Source: Eledone cirrhosa (taxonomy: Eukaryota > Mollusca > Cephalopoda > Octopoda > Eledonidae). From it: 64,000 nucleotides of DNA. The position numbers and the translations under genes are program-made. Shown here one piece after another: positions 50,205 through 61,089 of the stretch. The first letter of the stretch is position 1; the number at the start of each line of letters is the position of its first letter. The notes under the pieces were generated by a model. It saw only the letters and a program-made list of their open reading frames with translations. It did no database searches and had not been told where the DNA came from. Where the stretch lies: the NCBI GenBank assembly GCA_964016885.1, contig OZ024747.1, forward strand, positions 8,548,283 to 8,612,282. Reading direction: 5' to 3'.

Positions 50205-50330
50205 CAATTATAATTGTTTCTACTTTTGGTACAAGGCCAGCAATTATCCCAGTGTATTACTGGTACTTTATTTTATCAACCCCGTAAGGATGAAAGACAA
50301 AGTCAACCTCAGCGGGACTTGAACCTTCAA
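50205..50330 (-). mobile_element. SINE A, antisense, head missing
   Basis: AATTGTTTCTACTTTTGGTA, AGGCCAGCAATTATCCCAGT, TATTACTGGTACTTTATTTT and GCGGGACTTGAACCTTC. The head beyond the B box is lost; an (ATC)n patch follows at 50368-50385. Confidence 0.85.
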
Positions 50331-50640
50331 TTAATGATGCTCTTGAGGAAGTCCTGAACTCCAAAATCATCATCATCATCATCGTCAGTTTCAGTTCATT
50401 TTTTTTCACTGTTGACATAAGTTGACCTCTCTGAAGCAGAATCTGACAGCCAAATACCAACCCACATTGTCATAAGGTCCAAATCTTCACACATCCAACA
50501 GCTGAGCAGCTGGATCTCTATTTATGCAGTACATAAACACACATCACCACCTGCAATGTTAAATGCAAAAAGAAGAGAAGAAATACATACACACACACGC
50601 ACTCACATAGGTGTATACACACACACAGACGTGTATTCAT
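50331..50640. other. Unassigned, with ATC and CA low complexity
   Basis: ATCATCATC at 50368-50385 and ACACACAC patches at 50590-50630. No gene. Confidence 0.5.
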
Positions 50641-50890
50641 TTCATTTCATTTCATTTTACATCCGCTTTTCCCTGCTTGCAAGGGTGGGACATATATATA
50701 TATATCATCATCATCATCATCATCACGATTTAACATCTATTTTTCCATGCTTCCATGGACAGGTCGTCCACATTATGAGACAAGTCTGGCCAGTTGGCCG
50801 TGCCATACCTTGCTCGGACGGAACTGTAAATTACAGATGGATGCCCTTCCTAACACCAACCAAACTTACAGTATGAAACTGGATAGCACC
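50641..50890 (-). mobile_element. Two antisense GAT-tail element ends
   Basis: TTTCATTTCATTTTACATCC, GCTTTTCCCTGCTTGCAAGG at 50648-50688 is a family B/LINE 3' tail. After a short TA tract, (ATC)n at 50705-50723 starts a second one with AACATCTATTTTTCCATGCT and ATGCCCTTCCTAACACCAA (50843-50861). Two insertions with the same orientation lie end to end. Confidence 0.75.
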
Positions 50891-50904
50891 ATTTTTTATA
50901 TACA

Positions 50905-51050
50905 TAAAAAAACATGGGCAAAGGTGGTGAGAGCAGACCCCAGATCGCTTAAACTCACTGAGGAGATGACGAAGGACCGTGACAAGTGGAGAGATACTGT
51001 GATGAATAGGACCCGTCCCACCCTTGCAAGAAAGGAAAAGCGGACGTAAA

Positions 51051-51088
<38 letters not shown>

Positions 51089-51090
51089 AT
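50905..51090 (+). mobile_element. GAT-tailed LINE, last 47 codons and tail
   Basis: Reads KKTWAKVVRADPRSLKLTEE, MTKDRDKWRDTVMNRTRPTL, ARKEKRT and a stop at 51047-51049, then (ATG)n to about 51088. The frame is intact here. It is truncated 5' at the TA-rich border and lies opposite to the preceding antisense tails. Confidence 0.9.
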
Positions 51091-51119
51091 ATATATATAT
51101 ATATATATATAATAGTAGA

Positions 51120-51486
51120 ACACTAGTGGGTCATATCCATTGATTGGGCAAAGACTCTAGCAAAAGACGCTTGCTAAAGTTGCTACATTGTGAAATAGAG
51201 CCCCAAACAACATGGCTGTGAAGTGAACTCACCACACAGCCATGCCTCTACCCATAATTTGATTGTCCTCTTCTGTAAAAATTTGGGCTTTGTGCCTATA
51301 ATAAACCATTATTTGCAATCAGTAAGAGAATATAGGAAATTACTTGTATTATTAACTAGGAATAGTAATTTATGAATTAATTACTAAAGTTAATTAACAT
51401 TCTAATGAATATAAAGACTACGTGTGATAGAATTAGGAATAAGATTGTTTAGATATAGGATGATGAAGGAAATTAGTATATATTGA
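51120..51486. other. Unassigned interval
   Basis: No gene or recognised repeat. Confidence 0.5.
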
Positions 51487-51826
51487 TAAATAATTGTTTC
51501 TACTTTAGGCACAAGGCCAGCAATTACCCAGTGCATTACTGGTACTTTATTTTATCGACCCCGTAAGGATGAAAGGCAAAGCTAACCTCAACAGGATTTG
51601 AACTCAAAGAGTAAAGGATTTAGACACAAGGCCAACAATTTGAGGGAAGGGGAAAGTCCAATTAAATCAATACCAGTGCATTACTGGTACCTTATTTTAT
51701 CGACCCCATAAGGATGAAAAACAAAGCTAACCTCAACAGGATTTGAACTCAAAGAGTAAAGGACCGTAACTCAATGCTGCAAAGCATGTTGTTGGACATT
51801 CTACTGATTCTGCCAATCCATTAATA
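51487..51826 (-). mobile_element. SINE A with an internal tandem duplication, antisense
   Basis: A normal 3' end at 51491 (TTGTTTCTACTTTAGGCACA) runs to GATTTGAACTCAAAGAGTAA at about 51615, then restarts mid-element at TTTAGACACAAGGCCAACAA and repeats the central and B-box parts, again ending GATTTGAACTCAAAGAGTAA before the head. Both halves share the CAACAGGATT variant, so this looks like an internal duplication or recombination of two neighbouring copies. Confidence 0.75.
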
Positions 51827-51827
51827 A

Positions 51828-52012
51828 TAATTGTTTCTACTTTTGGCACAAGGTCAGCAATTATCCCAGTACATTACTGGTACTTTATTTTATCAACCCC
51901 ATAAGGATGAAAGGTAAAGTTAACCTCAGCGGGATTTGAACTCAGACCATAAAGGGATGTAATTCTATGCTGGAAAGAATGGTGTCCGACCCTCTACCGA
52001 TACTGTCAATAA
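51828..52012 (-). mobile_element. SINE A, antisense, near full length
   Basis: AATTGTTTCTACTTTTGGCA at the left, B-box part GGGATTTGAACTCAGACC, head side GTGTCCGACCCTCTACCGAT at the right. The third antisense SINE body in a row. Confidence 0.88.
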
Positions 52013-52014
52013 TG

Positions 52015-52640
52015 ATAAGCAGAGAAAAGCAGAGTCAGAGTAGACCCATTCAACTTCATCAGTCTCATTGCTCTCATCCTTCTTTCATAAAACACACTAG
52101 AGGGCAGCACCTCCCTCTCTGCCCTCACTTTCCTCCTTGTGTGGTACTTCAAGAAGTTGATGAGGGCTTGACTGGAGAAAAAGATTCCTGTCCTCAAACC
52201 TTTTAGACATGTCCACCATACAACTTCCTTTGCTATGGCTACATTGTCCAGTTGGTAAAGTACCTTCAGCATTAATCTAGGCAGGCTCCCAATCTTTGTC
52301 TGTGCATGACCCAGAACTGTAGCTCAGTTAAGGAGATGAGCTACAGAAAAACATGTCACATAAAATATACCCACACTGATTGAGCTTCATTGCCATTGTT
52401 GTTGCAGTCATAACATAACTCCACGGGTGCTTTAACTGTAGTGCATGTTGGTACATCATTAGTGATGGCATCTTGAGGCCACCATCAAGTGGATGTTGCC
52501 AGCAGATAGATTTTCTGACCTCCATAACTTGTCCCATCCACAAAAAGTGGAAGAGCATGCATTCCAATCTGGTCCAGCTTTTTTTTGAGCATAGTACGAT
52601 GTATGAGGGTCAGTTTTTTGTGTTGAGGAAAGGTGAAAAT
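52015..52640 (-). mobile_element. L1/Tx1-like LINE fragment, antisense
   Basis: The minus strand from 52567 reads MECMLFHFLWMGQVMEVRKS, ICWQHPLDGGLKMPSLMMYQ, HALQLKHPWSYVM, then after a break LNAEGTL-like sequence and ALINFLKYHTRRKVRAERE, VLPSSVFYERRMRAMRLMKL at 52170-52060. The block FLW.G......R......GGL..P....Y..AL.L....W is the conserved region after the reverse transcriptase in L1/Tx1-group LINEs. It has frame breaks; dead. Confidence 0.65.
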
Positions 52641-53275
52641 AACTGGGTGAGAACAGCGATGGAAATGAATGTAGATGGAAGTAGAAAAAGGAAAGACCAA
52701 ATAAATAAATGACTGGAGAAGATGGGGAAGAAAACGAAAGCTTAGTTAGAGAAAAAAAGGGCAGTACTGATGGCTCTTTTCGGGGTTTCCAAAATTGGAG
52801 AGTGGGAAGGGGAAAAACTTATCCTCAAACTAAAGACCTGGTTTTGACTACTTGCAATAGAGTGGACCTTATTAAAGGCACCCAAATCTTAGATGGTTGT
52901 ATGAAACCAGTTAACATATTAAGCCTATCACCAACGAAGAGGATTAGTCTCACCACACAGTCTCCATCTACCAGATTTCACTTGTTAAGCTTTGGTCAAT
53001 GCAAGATTATGATAGAACACACTTATCCAAAGTGCAATGTGGTTCCATGCTACAGCAGCTTCTCAGGACATCGATTAACTGGAAGATCAACATATTGTTT
53101 TGTTGCCATCAAAAGAACACCTTGTTGGGTAATTTCAAATCACTGACCTTTAAAATTCTACAAATACCATCTTAGCTCTATCTGTCCTATGTGCATGTGC
53201 AGGACAGACAACTTTTATCTTCTTTACATCACTACTAACAATCCTTTAAGGTTATTGACAAATACATATAATGAT
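52641..53275 (+). repeat. Dispersed repeat, related to 59255-59400
   Basis: Positions 52790-52880 read GGGAAGGGGAAAAACTTATC, CTCAAACTAAAGACCTGG, CTTGCAATAGAGTGGACC. The same order with changes occurs at 59262-59330 (ATCCTCAAACTAGAAGACC, CTTGCAACAGAATGAACTC). An uninterrupted 145-codon frame at 52709-53146 shows no domain I know and is probably chance within the repeat. Confidence 0.5.
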
Positions 53276-53503
53276 AAGCACCCAGTGCATCTTGTAAGGT
53301 GGTAGTGCTGGTGCCATAATAAAATATTCCTATTACACAGTGTAAAGTGGTGGGCATTAGGAAAGGCATCTAGTCATAGAAACCAACCCCAAAATGGAAT
53401 ATATGAGTGAGATATGGTAACCTAACTTATTTAGTCACAGAAGATGACAATTTCTTTAACCTATGCAGTCATGGAGAATAAATGTTGAATGGTGATGATG
53501 ATT
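53276..53503 (+). mobile_element. GAT-tailed SINE body, sense, degraded
   Basis: AGCACCCAGTGCATCTTGTA, AAAGTGGTGGGCATTAGGAA, AGGCATCTAGTCATAGAAAC and a 3' end TGAATGGTGATGATGATTAC match the GGGCATCCAGCC..GAAACC body and GAT tail of the family. Confidence 0.75.
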
Positions 53504-53727
53504 ACAAACATAAAAAGTTAAAATATAACAACTTGCTGTTATATTAACTGTCAATGTATGACACTTGCATTCCAGGTCATCATGCATTTACAGCTTGGAT
53601 GAAATATGAACACCTAAGTAACTACTAGATTGTTTTCAGCTTTAGAAATATAAGATATATATAGAGAGAGTATTCTTGTTCTCTTGTGTGTAAATATAAT
53701 AAATATATATATGTATATATATATATA
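53504..53727. other. Unassigned with a GA/TA patch
   Basis: TATAGAGAGAG at 53655-53670 and TA at 53700-53730. No gene. Confidence 0.5.
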
Positions 53728-54135
53728 TATAAACGTTTGTATATGTATAATAAAGCCAAAACAATGCAGGTATGGACATAGAATAAAGAATGCAAATGCA
53801 AAAGATATTGTTGACAATTAGTCTTTTACCTTAGATTTATTTAAATGTCCTTAATTTTCGAGATAATATCTCTTCTTGGGAGGGAAGTAAAGCGGTTAAA
53901 CCAGTGTTCTAAATAGCTTGCCAAGTCAAGGAATTGACTTAGCAATCTATTTAGAACACTGGTTTAACCGCTTTACTTCCCTCCCAAGAAGAGATATTAT
54001 CTCGAAAATTAAGGACATTTAAATAAATCTAAGGTAAAAGACTAATTGTCAACAATATCTTTTGCATTTGCATTCTTTATTCTATGTCCATACCTGCATT
54101 TTTTTGGCTTTATTATACATATACAAACGTTTATA
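53728..54135. repeat. 408-bp near-perfect palindrome
   Basis: Two 204-bp arms meet at 53931/53932. Only three mismatches occur outside the central GGAA: one at the CCAAAACAATG/CATTTTTTTGG position and two near the centre (AGCTTGCCAAG against CTTAGCAATC). The arms begin TATAAACGTTTGTATATG and end CATATACAAACGTTTATA. Neither arm encodes anything recognisable. The left flank is a TA tract; the right flank is unrelated. Confidence 0.97.
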
Positions 54136-54175
54136 CCTCATTACACAATGCTTCAAGTGAACTATAACTTCCTCC

Positions 54176-54206
<31 letters not shown>

Positions 54207-54756
54207 TCTCCCATTAGGTTGAGATGCAATTTGGGCAATATTGGGCTGCGGTTTATAGCAACCAGCCCACTCACCGTAAGCAACTAATCACATTCTTTCT
54301 AACTTGACCACTGCCACGTCACGATTCTTAGCCATTTTTTAATCTATTTCTGGCGGGGATCGCTTTGGAAAATTACCTGTCCTATGAGTTTGTCTCCTGA
54401 TGAGTTCGAAACTCGAGATTTATCCTTAATAGGATATCTCAAAACGCGAACGAAACCCAGGGTAGGGACATAATCACGGTAAGAGTGTACGCATTTCTTC
54501 TATCTTTAAATTTATACCTAATTGTGTATGGTTGACGGTATATTTAGTCGATTTCTACATATTGTTGAAATGTTGGGTAAATATTCTATTGCGGTCGGCC
54601 GCGAACAGGCTGCTTTCGTTTATTTATCAAATATTTCTTCATAGGAGCCTTTATTCTTATAGCCTGGTCTAATTGATTTTTTATGTGGCTAATTATGCTA
54701 ATTGGAAGAGGAAATAGTGTATATATTTTATCAAATGATTCTATGGACATAATTTA
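54136..54756. other. Unassigned interval
   Basis: A (TA)n tract at 54176-54200, then sequence less AT-rich than its neighbours (ACTCGAGATTTATCC, GGTCGGCCGCGAACAGG). No gene frame; possibly a dispersed element I cannot name. Confidence 0.45.
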
Positions 54757-55108
54757 TTATCATCATCATCATCATCATTTCATTTTACGTCCGCTTTTCC
54801 CTGCTTGCAAGGGTGGGACGGGAACTGATACTGGCTTGATTTCTACAGCTGGATGCCCTTCCTAACACCAACCTCATTTACAGTGAGTGCTGGGTGCTTT
54901 TTTGCCGTGGCACCTACACGACCACTTTGCAGTGGAATGATAAGGACCTCAGTCCCTATCATCTCATTTCTACAGCTGAGTAAACTGGAGCAATGTGAAA
55001 TAAAGTGTCTTGCTCAAGGAAACAACACACCACCCGGTCTGAGAATTGAACTCACAACCTTTCGATTGCAAGGCCAATGCTCTAACCACTAAGCCATGTG
55101 CCTCCAAT
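54757..55108 (-). mobile_element. Full-length tRNA-headed SINE (family B), antisense
   Basis: The plus strand starts (ATC)n, TTTCATTTTACGTCCGCTTT, TCCCTGCTTGCAAGGGTGGG and ends GAATTGAACTCACAACCTTT, CGATTGCAAGGCCAATGCTC, TAACCACTAAGCCATGTGCC. Reverse-complemented, the head GGCACATGGCTTAGTGGTTA has an A box (TGGCTTAGTGG), an anticodon-loop-like CTTGCAA (TGC, alanine type) and a B box (GAGTTCAATTC). The 3' 50 bp equal the LINE end at 55815-55870. Same family as 29346-29680. Confidence 0.92.
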
Positions 55109-55231
55109 ATATATATATTTGCTTCTCTGAATGAGATTTTTTTAGAGATCTTTTTTCATTAAGATGTTATGTATATTCATGACAAATTTATTTATGTATA
55201 AATATATATATATATAGAAGTCGCATTGATA

Positions 55232-55880
55232 GACACATTTTTCAAATGCAGGTAGGTTCAATAGAAGTGGTTGATAGCTTCCGGTACCTAGCTGATCAGA
55301 TTAGCATGGGAGGTGGGTGTTCCAAGGCCATAGTGTCTAGAATAAGGACGGGTTGGAAGAAGTTTAGGGAGCTGCTTCCTCTGCTGACAAAGAAGGGTTT
55401 CTCCTTGTATACGAAAGGCCGGTTATATGATGCCTGGGTGAGATGTGCATGGTAGTGAGACATGTGCAGCAACTGCAGAGGGTATGCAACGGCTGGAGAG
55501 AAATGAAGCAAGCATGCTCCGTTGGATGTCCAATGTCAATGTATGTGAATGACCAAGCATGGATGAGTTGAGAGAGAAACTGTGTTTAAGAGGAATAAGT
55601 TGTGGTGTGCGGGAGAGAAGACTGTGATGGTATGGACATGTGATGTGCATGGAGGATGACCGCTGGGTAAAAAAGTGCCAAGAAATGCCAGTAGAAGGAA
55701 GATGCAGTAGATGGAAGACCACGAAAAACATGGGCGAAGGTGGTGAGAGCAGACTGAAGCTCACGGAGGAGATGACAAAGGACCGTGACAAGTGGAGAGA
55801 TGCTGTGCTGAATAGGACCCATCCCACCCTTGCAAGCAGAGAAAAGCGGACGTAAAATGATGATGATGATGATGATATAT
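55232..55880 (+). mobile_element. GAT-tailed LINE, longest 3' copy
   Basis: Reads VGSIEVVDSFRYLADQIS, RIRTGWKKFRELLPLLTKKG, FSLYTKGRLYDAWVRCAW, then an about 10-bp deletion (ATGCTGC-like stretch lost near 55450) shifts frame into SETCAATAEGMQRLERNEAS, MLRWMSNVNV, MDELREKLCLRGIS and MCMEDDRWVKKCQEMPVEGR. An extra base at 55709-55720 (AGATGGAAGACC) shifts again before KLTEEMTKDRDKWRDAVLNR and THPTLASREKRT with a stop at 55855-55857, then (ATG)n. It is 5'-truncated and dead, but less than 650 bp from the SINE that shares its tail. Confidence 0.92.
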
Positions 55881-57154
55881 ATATATATATATATATATAC
55901 TAAGATTATCATTTGCGGGTGTGAGTAGGCCTGAGAATCTACTCTCTACTAAAATGCTCCAAACGGCTTGTGACATACAGCCTCTGACAACCAAAACCCA
56001 GCTTCTGGCCTTCCTATGGCCATGATGGCCTTAAAGCCAGTTGATCCTGGTAGACAGAATTCTTCAGCCTTAGGTGGCAATCTGAAAAGGAGAATGTGTG
56101 TATTCGTACATGTGTGTGTGTGTGTTTATGTGTGTGTGTATAGATAGATAGATAAAAGTATTGTCGCAATGGCTAGCCCATTTGCTTAAACTCGCTCTTC
56201 TTAAGTCTTCAGAATGTGACAACATGAAGTCAAAATGTTTGAGGCCTCCATTGCAACTATACCATATAACTATATCTATTCTGCAACTCAATATGTATTG
56301 AGTACTACACTGATTTGTTGTTTTCTTAGTTTTGAACTGTGAATACTTCATATATTAGTATACATATATATAAGGGCCTCTGATTGCTAGTAACATGATC
56401 ATGTCTAGAAAAGATATAGAATATATTATGTATTTATTTCAATATGTAAATTGATTTAATTTCAAAATGTCGCTTCACATTAGCTGTACCTATATATCAC
56501 TATATATAACTATGTTATGTTTGTTTCACTTTTATTGAGTTCTCTCACTTACAGCGTTACACACAAAAAATATTTTAGGTATAATTGTCACAAAAGAAAT
56601 ATAACTCATGAAAAGATTATGTTGAGCAACATTCACTAAAACAATTGAAAAGAGTCAAAACTAAGAAGAACCCTACAGTGATGAAGGACTTGTTAGTAGA
56701 CTATACACCTACCAGGCCTTATTACCATTAAAACTAAGATAGAGTGGTTCAGAGCCAACTCTATGCAGTCTGGGACATCTCTTGATAAAAAAACAAATGT
56801 GTGTTATCCTACAAAACAACTTCAAAGGATCAACACAAAGAAAACTAAACATCTTTACTTCAATTACTCATGAAATGTTTTGAGTCAGATTTATCTACAA
56901 CCAATCCAAAAACGAAACATGCAAAGCATTGACAGATAAATAAATACCAATTACAAACAAAACAGAGAATAGAGGGAATGAAATAAAAAGCTGAATGCAG
57001 CCTCAATACAAGTAAAGAAAATTACTCAATCCTATCAGATGAAGTAAAATGGAGATTATACATATATAGTCAAAGGCAGAGAACTCCTTTACTTTTGACA
57101 CTTTCCAGTTTGTAAAACAACTCATTTGACAAGACAAGAATCTTAAATATATCT
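55881..57154. other. Unassigned interval
   Basis: TG and GATA simple repeats at 56109-56155. The rest has no recognisable gene; 56560-57150 may be an upstream part of the following LINE relic. Confidence 0.45.
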
Positions 57155-57450
57155 AAGAAAGAACTTGAAAGCCATTTATATTGTGTTTACTTGGATTCCA
57201 ACAAGATCCCCGTACACTCAAACACTAATGAGCTACTTTTAAACTCTGAACCTACAGTCCAGTTTGACAATTTGGACTTCACAGTCAAAGAGTTCAAGAT
57301 GCTTACGAATAAAGCAAGATCCAAAAATGGCTGAGACAGTAATGGAAACTTGTAGTAGATCTATAAACACTGACCTGGGGTCCTCAGCATGCTGTAGAGT
57401 CTATTGCACCAAGCATTGAAAGAATGAATCTAAGTGCAGAATTGATGCTT
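57155..57450 (+). mobile_element. Decayed LINE fragment (RT N-terminal side)
   Basis: A single frame reads KELESHLYCVYLDSNKIPVH, SNTNELLLNSEPTVQFDNLD, FTVKEFKMLTNKARSKNG and stops at 57334. This resembles the segment before the polymerase core that normally reads ...F....EV...V.RARS.SAPGPNG in some LINEs; after a shift DSNGN replaces GPNG and PGVLSML follows. The similarity is short, so the assignment is tentative. Confidence 0.5.
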
Positions 57451-58550
57451 AGCATAAAGACTGCATGTACACATGAAAGATAAGGTACCAGTAACAAAGT
57501 TTCTCTCACAAAATTAGGGTGAAAAATTTTTAGATAAATATAGACATTTAAAAAATACAGCTTAGTATCATAGAACCAAGGCCTGCTTCAGGCAGTTTGG
57601 CATAAAAGAAAAAGCTCCTATCGTATTGCCCCAGGTATTGAGAATTAATGAATGTGTGTGACAATGCTAATCCCTTGTACAGCATTGTCTTTTAAATTTC
57701 TGTGAAAACATAGTAGTGAGTTTTAATAGGTTGCAGATGGTGTGATTTTATCCAGGTAGGTTTTACACAGAAGAAAGACAATAGGTGTGGCAATAGGGTG
57801 AGGATAGGAACAGATGAGTGAGAATAAGGGCCTTGGTTTAATAATATTAAAACAAAGGGTTTGTTTTAATTTGTTAGTTTTGGGGGGAAATTTCGTCTGG
57901 AAGCAGACATTGTACTGTTGGCCTTTGAAGGCTCTTCAAGATCAGTGAAATGTGTTTAATATTTTTCTTGGATAGTTGCAAATTGAATAATGCAGGTAAA
58001 ATATTGGTAGGGGAGAAATTCCAAAGAGAAAGCATTTCAGGGAGAAAAGATTAGGGAATGTGGTTACTGCAAGGTTCTAGGTGAGGCTGGATACTCTATG
58101 GATGATAAAAGAAGAGATGAGTAAGTCAGGTAGTCCTTATAGGAGTTGACATGAGACCAGCCAACTCTAAAGAGCAAAGACCACTGTAAAAGCAGTAGCA
58201 AAAGAAGTGTGAAAAGATGGCGGGTCTGTGAGTCAGAGGCTGGAATATGGTGCTAGAATAAGAAAGAAGACATTTTAATCAACCATGACTAATAAAACAG
58301 GAAAAATGTCATTAAACATGTCTCTTCCTACATATTTGATCACTTTATAAATGTGTTCTAAGTTATTTATCTAGAGTTTGGAATATAACTTAACAAAGGT
58401 GCTTACATAAAGCTATGATGTAAGGTTTTTAGATAGATACCATGCCATGAGCCTATAGTTCCTATTATATTTGTAGAAGTACTGTATTGATATACAGTGT
58501 GTCTTTGACATTTAAACCAGGCAAAGAATAAGAGAACTGAACTAGTATCA
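57451..58550. other. Unassigned interval
   Basis: No gene or known repeat is recognised in about 1.1 kb. Confidence 0.5.
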
Positions 58551-58660
58551 AACTGGTACTTTATTGACCTTGAAAGGATGAAAGGCAAGTTGACCTTGGG
58601 AAGATTTGAACTCAGAGTACAATGAGCTGGAACAAATACCACTGCATTTACCATCCAATG
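58551..58660 (-). mobile_element. SINE A fragment, antisense, degraded
   Basis: AAACTGGTACTTTATTGACC, TGAAAGGATGAAAGGCAAGT, AGATTTGAACTCAGAGTACA. Confidence 0.75.
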
Positions 58661-58663
58661 ACA

Positions 58664-58850
58664 TAATTGTTTCTACTTTAGGCACAAGGCCAGCAATTAC
58701 CCAGTGCATTACTGGTACTTTATTTTATCAACCCCGTAAGGATGAAAGGCAAAGTCAACCTCGGCGGGATTTGAACTCAGATCGTAAAGGGACGTAACTA
58801 TGCTGGAAAGCATGGCGTCTGACCCTCTACCGATACTGCCAATCCACCGC
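58664..58850 (-). mobile_element. SINE A, antisense, best-preserved copy
   Basis: AATTGTTTCTACTTTAGGCA, CAAGGCCAGCAATTACCCAG, GTAAGGATGAAAGGCAAAG, CTCGGCGGGATTTGAACTC, AGATCGTAAAGGGACGTAAC, GGCGTCTGACCCTCTACCGA, TACTGCCAATCCACC. It can serve as a reference for the other copies. CCAATGACATAAT occurs before (58652) and after (58860), a 13-bp candidate target duplication. Confidence 0.93.
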
Positions 58851-58939
58851 CTATTGACATCCAATGACATAATGATTTAGTTTAGTTTCACATAAACAAG
58901 GTTCGAATCCTGTGAAGTCATTTTTCTTTTATTGTTCAG

Positions 58940-59068
58940 TACATATGGTCCTATAACTTCTGAGGGAGCCATGGGGTGCTATATTGACATGCAGCATTGT
59001 CCTATAACTTCTGAGGGAGCCATGCAGCATTTCTTGGGCAGTATTTCTTGACATGCAGCATTTCTTGG
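58940..59068 (+). repeat. Short local duplications
   Basis: TCCTATAACTTCTGAGGGAG recurs at 58949 and 59000 (51 bp apart), and GCAGCATTTCTTGGGCA at about 59024 and 59055. Confidence 0.85.
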
Positions 59069-59084
59069 GCATTTATTTTTAAAC

Positions 59085-59240
59085 CTGGCAGAAGAAAAAT
59101 TAACCCCAGTACCTGACTGGTACTTTTTTATCATAGGTGAAAGGCAAAGTTGACCTCAGTGGGAATTGAACTCAAAGAGCAGAGAGCCAAAATGAATACA
59201 CAAAGCATTCTATTTGACATTCTAATGACTCTGTAAGGGC
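59085..59240 (-). mobile_element. SINE A, antisense, diverged
   Basis: CCAGTACCTGACTGGTACTT, GGTGAAAGGCAAAGTTGACC, GGGAATTGAACTCAAAGAGC. Confidence 0.7.
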
Positions 59241-59254
59241 CTCCAATACTGGGG

Positions 59255-59400
59255 ACAAGAAGTGAAGTTTTAGGAAGATATCCTCAAACTAGAAGACCTA
59301 ACATGAATACTTGCAACAGAATGAACTCTATTAATGTTCTGTAGCACATGAAACCACATTAGCATGAACATTTTTGAAAAGTACCAAACAGCACTATGAC
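59255..59400 (+). repeat. Dispersed repeat, second copy
   Basis: Matches 52790-52880; see that entry. Confidence 0.5.
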
Positions 59401-59420
59401 TGCATCACATTAAAATTTAA

Positions 59421-59628
59421 CCCTTTAGCATTTACATTACTCTATATATACTATTGTATGTTCGCGGTAAAGGCTTTATCTCACATAATATCGGAGCTAT
59501 GAGATTTTGATATTATTTATTTTGAGAACAATACCTTAATATTGGTATGAACAGCCAGTTGCAGCTGGTTTGAACAGGAATGGGTGAGAGAATTCTGGCT
59601 GGGTACAGCCGATTTAAATGCTAAAGGG
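59421..59628 (-). mobile_element. piggyBac-like TTAA MITE, copy 2
   Basis: CCCTTTAGCATTTACATTAC at the left and GATTTAAATGCTAAAGGG at the right, with TTAA at 59417-59420 and 59629-59632. The inside is the reverse complement of the 63363 copy (GTAAAGGCTTTATC, TTTTGATATTATTTATTTTG, AACAATACCTTAA). 208 bp, non-coding. Confidence 0.93.
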
Positions 59629-59699
59629 TTAAAGTCTTTACTTTAGTTCATATTTACTTTAGTAAATATTCATATCAATCTGTCTATTAGTAAAGATGC

Positions 59700-59850
59700 C
59701 ATAAACATTTGAATTAACAAACCTGTTATTTTGTTTTAGACATTTTCTGCTATATCATTACAGAATGTTATGAGATAATACTGCAAATTTTCCCAGCGAT
59801 CTTTTCATGAATTAACAAGCCTGTTAATTACAGAATGTTAAAAGTTAAGG
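59700..59850 (-). repeat. Dispersed repeat, antisense
   Basis: AACATTTGAATTAACAAACC, AGACATTTTCTGCTATATCA, TTACAGAATGTTA, and a second partial unit with ATTAACAAGCCTGTTAATTA. It is the antisense of the 13140-13690 units. Confidence 0.7.
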
Positions 59851-60210
59851 CTAGCAACCAAAATTGGAAAAAAAAGGGATTAGGAATAGGGCCTCAATAA
59901 ACATTTAGAGAGTATTGGAAGTTTTGCTGGCCTGTATATTGTAAACACTAAATCTACTCCTGCAGACAGCTAAGTCTTTTACTGTCAGGAAGTACCATAT
60001 CGATTAAACTACTACAACCTCGCAGAAAGAGAGTGAATTGCTTTGTCACAAGAATCATTAAAAACTATTAATATTTTCCATTAACATCTGGAATTACAGA
60101 ATAAAAATGATAAAGTATATGTTTACATGAACATTACTAATGTTGTTGAGAACATGGTATGTATGTAGATAGATGGGTGGATGGATAGATAGATAGATAG
60201 ATAGATATAC

Positions 60211-60270
<60 letters not shown>

Positions 60271-61089
60271 TCACTACATACAGAAAGTGGTTTATATTTA
60301 CAACACGTGTGTAAAGTATAGAGCTGGGATGGTAGATTAGAGGATGTGTGTGTGTATATATATAGAGAGAGAGAGAAAGAGAAAGAGACGTATCTAGAAA
60401 CTAAATGATTAAGAGTCTCGACTAGACTCCTCACAGGCAAGTCACAGCTCTACAAGATATTCTAGGTGAGTAAAACAATCAGCAGTTGGGTGGAGTAGGT
60501 ATTTTGTTAGCTGAAAAATAAAATAGTTGAGGTAGTCAGAGCAAGTGACTGTCATTAAGCTTAGACTGGTCCCTGATAAAACAAGTGACAATCATCTCTA
60601 CATATGCACCACAATCTAGACAGACTGATAAACTGAAAGACGATTAGTCCCTTCTGCACTCCTGAATCAGCAATGGTGACTTCATAACTGCAGATGACAA
60701 TTTTAGAGGACATTTTATGCAACACTGTGAGTCCATGGTGTTCACAGAAGCATTAGGTTCAGTGCAAAAAATGAGAAAGGATCAATCCTCATGGAATTCT
60801 ATGTTGCTAATGAACTCTCTGCAACAATATCAGTCAGGCGAGCAGACAGCCTAGATAGATTCTATTTTCATCAGAAGTAAAGTTACAAGGATGGTTGTAA
60901 ATACAATGTCCCTCTTCAATGAGTTGTGCACCATCCAACAAAACTGATAAGAGATGAAAGAAAGTTAGGTTTTGTTTCAGATAGAGGGAGGGACCACACA
61001 TGCTCTCCCCCACTTCCTTGAGAGACAATTCTAGGAGAAGTAATTGCAAAAACAGGTTCTAACAAATGTTCAAACAGCTCCCTAAAAAT
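59851..61089. other. Unassigned interval with simple repeats
   Basis: (GATA)n at 60179-60206, TA and (GA)n at 60208-60266, TA/GA at 60350-60385. Elsewhere no gene; a 71-codon open frame on minus at 60834-61049 has no recognisable domain. Confidence 0.5.

Noticed and set aside
52709..53146. 145-codon open frame as a novel gene
   Set aside because: Part of the interval recurs at 59255-59400 as a dispersed repeat, and no domain or exon signals are seen.
60834..61049. 71-codon minus-strand frame with several hydrophobic residues
   Set aside because: No recognisable domain and next to a LINE fragment.
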